A stretch of 33,772 nucleotides of DNA from Bacteroidota bacterium (GTDB lineage Bacteria; Bacteroidota; Bacteroidia; Flavobacteriales_F; PHOS-HE28), in NCBI GenBank assembly GCA_023418095.1, contig JAEZDL010000113.1, forward strand, positions 1 to 33,772, read 5' to 3'. The number at the start of each line of letters is the position of its first letter. Within the stretch, counting starts at the first letter, position 1. Positions 16,696 through 23,593 of the stretch are shown here, piece by piece. The notes under the pieces were generated by a model, which saw nothing but the letters and a program-made list of their open reading frames with translations, did not search any database and had not been told where the DNA came from. The translations under genes and the position numbers were made by a program.

Positions 16696-17937
16696 TCACT
16701 TCCTGTATTTCGTGAGGATGATCGCCGGTAGGGCGAACCCTTTCTTGTCACCTTCGGTCGAGATCAGCATATCGCCGTTGGGCAGGAATGCGATCCCTTC
16801 AGGTTTGAAGTAGGTTTCGGCAGGCAGTGGCACCACATTGTGCAAACCCTTGTCATCATAGATCGCGATCAGCCGATCGGCGGCTGATAGAACGTACAAT
16901 TCGCCGGTCATCGGGTGCACCGCAAGTGCCGATGGCGCGAATGCGATCTTGCCCTTCACCAGCGTGGGTGCCGTTCGTTGCAGATGCGCGATGATCCGTT
17001 GCTCATCGATCGGGAAAAGCTCGGTCGCCTTGCCATCTGCGATCGAATAGATCCCATTGCTGTTCCCGCCGGCCAGGGGCGGCTCCTTGCTCACCAGCAG
17101 GAGCCGTTCGTCCTTCGCGGAGTAGTGCAGGCCTTCAACGTTCAAGGTGGGCAATTGCAGGAGTTGTTGCGAAATGGATCCGTCCTTTTCCAGGGTGAAG
17201 ATCATCCCATCGCTTCGCAATACCTTGATCGCTCCGTTCATCGCTGTGATATCCTCGAAGTCGCCGACATCGGTGAAGCGTTGCACTTTTTTGATGTGGC
17301 CGCCAGGAAGGTCGAGGTGGAACACCACACCAAGCTCATCCTGTACACACAGTACGGTGTTCGCGTTCAGAACTGTGATCCCGGAGATCTCCCGCAGGAT
17401 CGGCGGAAGCTCTATGATCGTATCCGGCCGGAGCAGATCATGGCCCGCCGGGCCGGTTATCCCGGCCGATCCGATAGCGTTGAGCGGCCACTTTTCCGCT
17501 GCCATGTCGCGCGCGGGTCTGTACACTTTTCCTTCACGGGTGAAGAAGAGATGATACTCGATGCCGTTCTCTATCACTTCCGCCTTGATGAAACTCGTAT
17601 CCTTCACGGTCATCAACGAAACCTCATCGAGGAATCCGGCGGGATGGTCCTTCGCGATCTTTTGCCCGATCCGCTCCATCGGCGCTTCATCAAGGGCGAT
17701 CTCTTCCTCGCGGAATTCCTCCACGCCGTTCATGAAACCCACTTCCACCATGCGGCCGTTGCAGAGGTGGTCGATCTCCACATAACCATGGGGCGTGCGG
17801 TCGATCGTGATGATGTCCGCATCGGGGCAGCGCGCGTAGATCTGTTGCAACACGGCTTTTTCCTCCTGGGGGGCCACTTGCGCGAAAACACCCCATGATG
17901 CGAGGTATAGGAGCGAGGTCGATCCTGCTTTGATCAT
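16696..17937 (-). CDS. Secreted SdiA-regulated-domain protein with N-terminal PepSY-like region
   Basis: A 413-aa protein starting at ATG 17937, just ahead of a signal peptide (MIKAGSTSLLYLASWGVFAQ); a start nine codons earlier is possible. Residues about 25-150 resemble PepSY-like (DUF2874-type) repeats: Y-A-R-C-P-D-A-D-I-I-T-I-D, Y-V-E-I-D-H-L-C-N-G, then E-I-A-L-D-E-A-P and K-I-A-K-D-H-P. Residues about 185-413 match the SdiA-regulated/esterase-like-phytase beta-propeller: LREISGITVLNANTVLCVQD, TDVGDFEDITA, N-V-E-G-L-H-Y, P-S-A-L-A-V-H-P, and K-P-E-G-I-A-F-L-P-N-G-D near the end. The protein should be periplasmic or outer-membrane associated. No substrate is evident; phytase-like propellers can hydrolyse phosphate esters, but the catalytic residues were not verified. 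Confidence 0.75.
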   Translation of the reverse strand: MIKAGSTSLLYLASWGVFAQVAPQEEKAVLQQIYARCPDADIITIDRTPHGYVEIDHLCNGRMVEVGFMNGVEEFREEEIALDEAPMERIGQKIAKDHPAGFLDEVSLMTVKDTSFIKAEVIENGIEYHLFFTREGKVYRPARDMAAEKWPLNAIGSAGITGPAGHDLLRPDTIIELPPILREISGITVLNANTVLCVQDELGVVFHLDLPGGHIKKVQRFTDVGDFEDITAMNGAIKVLRSDGMIFTLEKDGSISQQLLQLPTLNVEGLHYSAKDERLLLVSKEPPLAGGNSNGIYSIADGKATELFPIDEQRIIAHLQRTAPTLVKGKIAFAPSALAVHPMTGELYVLSAADRLIAIYDDKGLHNVVPLPAETYFKPEGIAFLPNGDMLISTEGDKKGFALPAIILTKYRK

Positions 17938-18007
17938 TTTCAATATCAGTGAAGTTTCGGGCATCAGGCCGAAGTTACGGGTGGCCGGCAGGCGCGATGA
18001 GCACGGA

Positions 18008-20896
18008 TCAGCGCAGCAGGTTCACATGGCCGCGCAGGGAATGAAGGCCGCTGCCGGAACATTGCGAGCGGAATTCCAACTGGTAGATGTACGTGCCGAC
18101 CGGTGCGGATGATCCATCCCAACCTTCCATCGGATCGTTGCTCTGGTGGATCTTTTCACCCCAGCGATCGAAGATCTCCAGGCCGTAGGCTTCTTCTTCA
18201 GCTCCTGTTACAAGGAATACATCGTTCACGCCATCACCGTTGGGCGAGAATGAATTCGGGATGAAGTTGGCACCGTCCGCCTCTGGAAGGACGAGCACGG
18301 CAAGATCACCGGTGCGGACACATCCCCAATGATCGATCGCTTCATAGAAGTATTCGCCCTCGAGAAGTTCGCGGGTCATTTCCATGGAACCTGTGCTCCA
18401 GAGAACACTGGAAGCGATCTCCCCGAATGATACGGTCGCCGAGCCGCCGCTGCACACGGCGATGTCTTCAGGATATGCGAATTCAGGCGCTGCGGAGACC
18501 CTGATCGTGTCGGCCACGAAGCCGCAGCCGGTGGATCCCATCGCGATGTAGGTCCCTGGCGCATCCACGAAGAGAGATGGCCCGTTCGATCCTTCCGACC
18601 ACAGCACGTAGGTTCCATTCGTGATCTGTGCGTCGATCACGATGCCTGGCGATCCACAGATCACGATCGTATCCGGCACGATCTGCAACCATGGCGGATC
18701 GGTGATGCCGATCGTGATCTGATCGGTCCCTGTACAGCCTTCCAGATCGGCTGTAACGGAATATGTTCCCGGTTGATCCACGATCAACGAGCCCTGCGTA
18801 CTGCCATCGCTCCACTGCAGGGAGCCGGAGGAAATCCCGCTGTACAAGGTGATGGAGGTATCCGTGCAGATGATGGTATCGGGCCCAAGGTCGATCACGA
18901 TCGGTGGAATGATATGCACTTCGATCGCATCGGTCGCTTCTCCGCACACATTGCTCACCGTTAGCTCATAGGTACCTGAAGTTCCTGCCAGGATCGCACT
19001 TGTGGTGTCTCCGGTGGACCATAGGAATTCCTCGCCTGAAATGGAAGCCGGTACGAGCTGCACAGCAGCGCCATTGCAGCTGGTCGTATCAATTCCGAGA
19101 TCAACGGCAACATCAGCTATCAGGCCCACTTCGATCGTATCGGAAGCGAGGCAATCCGCCATACCGGTAGTTACCCAATAAGTGCCTGGTGAGGTGATCT
19201 CCAACGCGGATGCAGTGGATCCATTCGACCATGCGAATGGTCCCGGCACTTCGGCCTGTAGTTGAATGCCGGTGCCGTTGCAGATCAGTGTATCGGCGCC
19301 AAGATCGGGAATGGGGATCTGTTCCAGGTCCACGACGATCTGTTCCGTGATCTCGCCACATGCGTTGGTGATCTGCAGCGAATATGTACCGGAGCTGACC
19401 ACAGTGATCGCAGCTTGCGATCCTCCGGTGGACCACTCGAACGGACCGCCTTCGGCAATAAGGGGAACTATCTCATAGGTGGAGGAACAGGTCGAAACAT
19501 CGGCTGGAAGCTGGACCAGTGGTTCCTGCACAACATCCACTTGAACGGTATCGGATCCGATGCAACCATTGTCATCCACCTGCACCCAGTAGGTCCCGGC
19601 TTGATCAACGACCAGTTCAGTGCCACTTGATCCATCGGACCACTCGATCGAAAAGTTCGCCGGCACCGGCCCAAGAGCAATGGAATTACCGGCGCAGATC
19701 TCCAGATCGGCACCCAGATCGATGGAAAGCGAACCGGCTTGACCGACCATGATCGCATCCGAGACTGTTCCGCAACCGTTGGTGATCTCAAGTGTGTATT
19801 CGCCCGGCTCCGTTACGGTGATCTGCGAAGTGATCTCGCCCGTGGACCAGAGAGGAACCCCACCTTCCGCCAGGAGAGGCACGATATCTACCGATCCAGA
19901 ACAATTGATGAGATCCGGGCCGAGATCCACCTGTGGCATTTCTGCGATGGAGACGACGATCGTGTCGGATCCCTGGCAGCCCGGTTCTCCGGCGCTCACC
20001 CAATAGGTGCCGGGTGAATCGATCACGAGCTGGGTTCCCGAAGAACCATCGGACCATTGGATGGAAGGAGCGAAGGGGATCGGGCCAAGCGTGAGCTGCC
20101 CACCGCCGCAGATCGACGCATCCGGTCCAAGATCCACCGGCGTGGTCACATTGGCCTGGCACACATAAGCATCATTCGAAAGATTCGTGATGATGTTCTC
20201 CATGAGCAGCCCCACATCAGGATAATAGAAGGTCTGCATCACATCCTGATCGGTCATGGTGAGGATCCTTCCCGCGGAATTGGGCACGCAATACATGAAC
20301 CCGTAGAACTGGCCATTGAATTCAAGATACCCTTCCACATCCTCAACACAATTGGCCGTACAGCCATACCAGAAGCTGCCCATGATCGGCGGTACCGTGT
20401 TCAGGTTGGTGGCCAGATCTCCCACGGTGTTGAGCGGTGACAGGTAATCGGGTGTGGGGGCACCGGTGAACCAGGAAAAGGAACTGCCGAGCGAGTTCAG
20501 GATCGTTTGAAAGCTCTGGTTCCCTGCAAAAGTGTAATCGTATTCACTTTGCAAATAGACCTTTCCGCCTTGCTGTAGGAATTGGATGATGTTGGCGATG
20601 CGCCCGGGATCGTACATGGTGGCATCGGTCGCCACCGAGAGGATCAGGATATCGGTCGCATCCAGGTTCGCAGGAACATCAAGAAAGGTCGAAGGGTGGA
20701 TCATAGCCGTGTGCCCCATCGCGCTCGCGATCTGTTCCCAATACACATAGGCCGCTGTGGGCGCGTTCGTCGTCCCTTGAATGATGTTCACGATCAGGGC
20801 GAACGATCTTCCCGTGCAGATCACTTGAACGGCGATCACCAACAGGAAATGATGAAAGGCTCGACTCGTTGCGCGACCGGATCCACCGAAGTGCAT
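18008..20896 (-). CDS. Large repetitive surface protein with CHU_C (T9SS type B) C-terminal domain
   Basis: A 962-aa protein when started at ATG 20896; the frame is open further upstream but the extension lacks a signal-like start. A hydrophobic signal region at 14-32 is followed by a Rossmann-like domain to about 215 (I-I-Q-G-T-T-N-A-P, then A-T-D-I-L-I-L-S-V and L-Q-Q-G-G-K-V-Y-L), resembling ThuA/GATase-like folds. About nine Ig/PKD-like repeats of some 70-80 residues follow, with the pattern V/I-D-L-G-x-D-x-x-I-C, W-S-D-G-S/T and P-G-T-Y-W/S-V. Residues 877-962 are the gliding-motility-associated C-terminal domain: NFIPNSFSPNGDGVNDVF, I-F-D-R-W-G-E-K-I, W-D-G-S-S-A-P-V-G-T-Y-I-Y. This suggests T9SS export and surface attachment, possibly as an adhesin. 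Confidence 0.9.
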   Translation of the reverse strand: MHFGGSGRATSRAFHHFLLVIAVQVICTGRSFALIVNIIQGTTNAPTAAYVYWEQIASAMGHTAMIHPSTFLDVPANLDATDILILSVATDATMYDPGRIANIIQFLQQGGKVYLQSEYDYTFAGNQSFQTILNSLGSSFSWFTGAPTPDYLSPLNTVGDLATNLNTVPPIMGSFWYGCTANCVEDVEGYLEFNGQFYGFMYCVPNSAGRILTMTDQDVMQTFYYPDVGLLMENIITNLSNDAYVCQANVTTPVDLGPDASICGGGQLTLGPIPFAPSIQWSDGSSGTQLVIDSPGTYWVSAGEPGCQGSDTIVVSIAEMPQVDLGPDLINCSGSVDIVPLLAEGGVPLWSTGEITSQITVTEPGEYTLEITNGCGTVSDAIMVGQAGSLSIDLGADLEICAGNSIALGPVPANFSIEWSDGSSGTELVVDQAGTYWVQVDDNGCIGSDTVQVDVVQEPLVQLPADVSTCSSTYEIVPLIAEGGPFEWSTGGSQAAITVVSSGTYSLQITNACGEITEQIVVDLEQIPIPDLGADTLICNGTGIQLQAEVPGPFAWSNGSTASALEITSPGTYWVTTGMADCLASDTIEVGLIADVAVDLGIDTTSCNGAAVQLVPASISGEEFLWSTGDTTSAILAGTSGTYELTVSNVCGEATDAIEVHIIPPIVIDLGPDTIICTDTSITLYSGISSGSLQWSDGSTQGSLIVDQPGTYSVTADLEGCTGTDQITIGITDPPWLQIVPDTIVICGSPGIVIDAQITNGTYVLWSEGSNGPSLFVDAPGTYIAMGSTGCGFVADTIRVSAAPEFAYPEDIAVCSGGSATVSFGEIASSVLWSTGSMEMTRELLEGEYFYEAIDHWGCVRTGDLAVLVLPEADGANFIPNSFSPNGDGVNDVFLVTGAEEEAYGLEIFDRWGEKIHQSNDPMEGWDGSSAPVGTYIYQLEFRSQCSGSGLHSLRGHVNLLR

Positions 20897-21217
20897 GGTC
20901 AAATGTAGAGCTTGTGTCGCCGCAGATCGATCCGGCGGGGCGCGCGGTTCGTGCAATTCTTGTGATCGAGACCCGGAGAACCTCGCCTCGATCAATGTGA
21001 AGATCGCTCCCCAACAAAGCCCACGCACGCGCCATGAAGATGATGGTCGTCATGATCGTATGGATCATCGGGTCCGATCGGACCGGCGCGAACCCTTGCG
21101 ATCATTGGTCCCCTATAATGTCCGGTCCGTTTTTCCGGAGCGCTGTTCAAAGGCACCATGCATGGAATCGATCTTGCTCATCAAGGCTTGACCGATCCAT
21201 TGTGATCGCATTCCCTG
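20897..21217. other. Intergenic region between divergent genes
   Basis: No convincing gene is seen in this 321-base gap; open frames here are short and of poor composition. It holds many GATC sites and one perfect 14-bp palindrome centred on CGATCG (GGTCCGATCGGACC, 21071-21084). Promoters for the large surface protein (-) and the hypothetical gene (+) should lie here, but no clear -33/-7 pair was recognised. Confidence 0.5.
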
Positions 21218-21754
21218 ATGGTCATCGTATTGAAAAAGATCTCCCGCGAACGGCGGAAACATCCTCTTGCCACCCGCAGGTTTTCGGGCCGCCTTCCGGT
21301 CACACCTTCCAGGCAGATCCCGCGGCCTGTGGCCCCACCGATCGCTCGCAGGCCTGCAAAGGTGTTCATCGATCTACAGGGAAGGCAGCTCGCGTTCCCC
21401 GCATTTCTTCTTCCTGTGGCGGGAACACATTGTGAAAAACCTGATCATTTCCATCGGCTGCAGGATCTGTTCGCGCATCCGGATGAAGTTTGGCAGGTCG
21501 CGGCCAGGCAGATGTTGCGCTACTTGAAGTTCCACAATGATTACCTGCTCGCCGGCGTGGTGGACATGAGCGATCCGCGGTATCTGAAGATCATCGATTG
21601 GTGTGTGCTGGACTATGGCCTCATGCCACATGAACGGCCGTGCGGTTCATCCATTACCGATCTGCGTACAGGTGAATTGATCCATGATCGCTTGAAGCTG
21701 CAGGTTCGATCGATCCACTGTGAAGCGGACCTGGGTCCACCACGATCGGTGTGA
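21218..21754 (+). CDS. Hypothetical protein
   Basis: A 178-aa protein with no recognised family. The first 60 residues are basic and Pro/Arg-rich (IPRPVAPPIARRPAK). From about residue 66 the sequence looks like a folded cytosolic domain: KVFIDLQGRQLAFPAFLLP, VWQVAARQMLRYLKFHNDYL, DPRYLKIIDWCVLDYGL. Codon composition resembles neighbouring genes from residue 60 onward, so the true start could be further in. It precedes the small helical protein on the same strand by about 80 bp. A shorter open frame exists on the opposite strand inside it, so confidence is moderate. Confidence 0.5.
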   Translation: MVIVLKKISRERRKHPLATRRFSGRLPVTPSRQIPRPVAPPIARRPAKVFIDLQGRQLAFPAFLLPVAGTHCEKPDHFHRLQDLFAHPDEVWQVAARQMLRYLKFHNDYLLAGVVDMSDPRYLKIIDWCVLDYGLMPHERPCGSSITDLRTGELIHDRLKLQVRSIHCEADLGPPRSV

Positions 21755-21833
21755 CATTCCGGTTACAGATCCCCGTAGTCAATGCCTGAAAGGCCATTCG
21801 CGCAGGCCACACGTGAAGCAAGAACATTCCAAT

Positions 21834-22091
21834 ATGAACAAATTGAACTTCGCGCGCGATCCCCAATTGAAACGCGCGTTCCTCCAGGCACATTCATCCC
21901 TGATCGAGGAATTATTGGAACTGCTTCGAAGCCAGCACCATACGCTCATCGCAAAGCGGAACGAGCTGGCCGCGCTCGCGCGAAAGGAATTCGGGTATTC
22001 GGTCTCAACCTCGGCCGTGGATATCGTGAACACGATCATGCGTTCCTACAAGAAGCTGCACAAGGGCGAAGGCAGAATGGAACTCCATTGA
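21834..22091 (+). CDS. Small helical protein, paralogue of the 16459-16689 protein
   Basis: An 85-aa protein (start MNKLNFARDPQLKRAFLQAH at ATG 21834). It has a helical N-terminus (S-L-I-E-E-L-L-E-L-L-R-S-Q-H) and the shared motif RNELAALARKEFGYSVSTSA with D-I-V-N-T-I-M-R-S-Y-K-K. An extra basic tail (L-H-K-G-E-G-R) distinguishes it from its paralogue. No signal or membrane segment is present. It sits just ahead of the DUF892 and KGG stress-type genes, so a stress-related role is possible, but only position suggests this. Confidence 0.75.
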   Translation: MNKLNFARDPQLKRAFLQAHSSLIEELLELLRSQHHTLIAKRNELAALARKEFGYSVSTSAVDIVNTIMRSYKKLHKGEGRMELH

Positions 22092-22145
22092 TCGGCGTTG
22101 GATCGGCCTGCGATCTGAATTCGATCAGGCACTAAAACACACACC

Positions 22146-22808
22146 ATGTCAGTCCCATCCAAAAGCAACTCCTGGCTTACCACATTCACACTCATCATTG
22201 CGATCGGCCTCATCAGCTGGACCACCTCGAACGCGCCGGACACGGCTATGAAAGATCCACCCGCCGATGTGGAGCGTATGTTCGAAATGCAGCTTTCGGA
22301 AATGCTCTATGTGGAGGAGAACATGGCGCGCAAGCTCGATGAATTGCAGCAATTGGCCCAGCGCAGTGAACTGAAGGAAGCCCTGCGCAAGCATCGTGAG
22401 GAGACGATGGCACAGGCCGATCGGATCAGGAAGATCTATGGAGTGATGGGCAAGGAAGGGAGGCCTACGCCTTGCGCCGCCTATGATGGAACGATGAAGG
22501 ACAACGACCGGATGATCGCGGCTTTCAAGGAGAGCCCCCTGCTCGATCAGGTGATCGTGGCAGGCTCGCGCAAGGTTGAACATCTGGAGATGAGCGGTTA
22601 TATGAACCTGATGCAGACCGCCAGAAAGATGGAGCGGAAGGATGAGATCATGAAGCAGATCGAGACAAGTTTGAACGAGGAGATGGCCACCGATAAGACT
22701 TTGGAAAAGCTCGCCGAGATGCCTGCGAAGGAAGCGGGTGCCGAGCGCCCAGCCTCAACCACTCGCCCTGCCACCCAGGAGCGCACCAGGCAGAGCACCA
22801 ACGAATGA
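22146..22808 (+). CDS. DUF892 (YciF-like) ferritin-like protein with membrane anchor
   Basis: A 220-aa protein. Residues about 10-27 form one N-terminal hydrophobic segment (WLTTFTLIIAIGLISWTT), a signal anchor. Residues about 40-185 are a helical bundle matching DUF892/YciE-YciF proteins: MFEMQLSEMLYVEENMARKL, then L-K-E-A-L-R-K-H-R-E-E-T-M-A-Q-A-D-R-I, then a C-A-A-Y-D-G turn and paired long helices. The Glu/His residues expected to bind a di-iron centre are partly present (E57, H93, E96 region). The tail is Pro/Thr/Arg-rich. YciF-type proteins are stress-induced and ferritin-like. Most are soluble, so the anchor is somewhat unusual. A strong terminator follows. Confidence 0.8.
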   Translation: MSVPSKSNSWLTTFTLIIAIGLISWTTSNAPDTAMKDPPADVERMFEMQLSEMLYVEENMARKLDELQQLAQRSELKEALRKHREETMAQADRIRKIYGVMGKEGRPTPCAAYDGTMKDNDRMIAAFKESPLLDQVIVAGSRKVEHLEMSGYMNLMQTARKMERKDEIMKQIETSLNEEMATDKTLEKLAEMPAKEAGAERPASTTRPATQERTRQSTNE

Positions 22809-22831
22809 TCCACTTGTCCTGGTTGAATGAG

Positions 22832-22860
22832 AGACCACCCTCAATGGGTGGTTTCTTTTT
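22832..22860 (+). terminator. Rho-independent terminator after the DUF892 gene
   Basis: A 9-bp stem, AGACCACCC (22832-22840) with GGGTGGTTT (22846-22854, one G-U pair), closes a 5-base loop and runs into CTTTTT. Confidence 0.9.
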
Positions 22861-23046
22861 GGCTCAAGCTGATGGATCGTAGGCGTGGCATGCTCCAGCT
22901 GCGCGGGGAGGATCTTGCGATCTCCACAGCGCCGGGGATGACCACGCCACACGCCAGCACCGTCTTTCCGAACGGATCCCACAAGGTTCATGATCTGCAG
23001 GAAGCAGAGCACCGGCAGGTTGCCGGTGATAAAAGATCAAACTATC

Positions 23047-23310
23047 ATGGCAGAAGAAAGAGATCAAATGCAACGTGGGGATCAGGATGAACAACGCCGC
23101 GATCAGGGTCGTGCACAGGGTGGCGATAATTCCAACCGGGGTTTCGCCTCCATGGATGAGGACCGCCAGCGCGATATCTCCAGCAAAGGCGGACAAATGA
23201 GCGGGGGCAATTTCAGGAACGATCCAGCACGCGCTTCCGAAGCCGGCCGCAAGGGTGGTGAGTCCAGCGGAGGCAATTCCGGCGGACGCGACCAGAATGA
23301 GGATCGGTAG
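23047..23310 (+). CDS. KGG-repeat stress-induced protein
   Basis: An 87-aa hydrophilic protein. The start at ATG 23047 gives MAEERDQMQRGDQDEQRRDQ; a longer frame upstream is unlikely. Residues 32-71 carry the two KGG motifs of the stress-induced acidophilic repeat family (PF10685, con-10/GsiB-like): GFASMDEDRQRDISSKGGQ, then GGNFRNDPARASEAGRKGG. The rest is Gly, Asp, Arg and Gln, predicted disordered. Family members rise under general stress such as desiccation or starvation, but their mechanism is unclear. It follows the DUF892 gene after a terminator, so it has its own promoter. A perfect terminator closes it. Confidence 0.9.
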   Translation: MAEERDQMQRGDQDEQRRDQGRAQGGDNSNRGFASMDEDRQRDISSKGGQMSGGNFRNDPARASEAGRKGGESSGGNSGGRDQNEDR

Positions 23311-23332
23311 GATCCAGCCTCCGAAGTACTCC

Positions 23333-23367
23333 AACGATCCCGGCCATTTGCCGGGATCGTTCTTTTT
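23333..23367 (+). terminator. Rho-independent terminator after the KGG gene
   Basis: A perfect 12-bp stem, AACGATCCCGGC (23333-23344) and GCCGGGATCGTT (23350-23361), with loop CATTT is followed by CTTTTT. The stem contains a GATC on each arm. Confidence 0.93.
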
Positions 23368-23593
23368 ACGGATCAGCGATCCTCAGGGCTCGCTCGCTCC
23401 CCGTGAGCCAGGTGATCCCATCAGGCATGCAAGCACCAGCGGCACGTTAACGTTCTTTCTTTTTCGATCGATGCACTGCTGATATCGAAATACAGACCAT
23501 GAAGTTCGATCAACGATGGATCCGATCGACTCCTGTGATCCGACGTGTGAAATGGATCGACACTCCGATCGGGAACGATCGTTCCGCAGCCAT

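Noticed and set aside
16915..17898. Plus-strand frame of 327 codons
   Set aside because: It is antisense to the SdiA-regulated gene, has no domain signature, and is rich in His/Arg/Asp as expected from the complement.
18300..20200. Possible tandem DNA repeat or CRISPR-like array
   Set aside because: The periodicity comes from Ig/PKD-like protein repeats of about 70-80 residues; DNA copies are diverged and there are no spacer-repeat units.
21034..21435. Plus-strand frame starting MKMMVVMIVWIIG
   Set aside because: After a short hydrophobic start the sequence has no protein-like pattern, and it overlaps the better candidate at 21218 in another frame.
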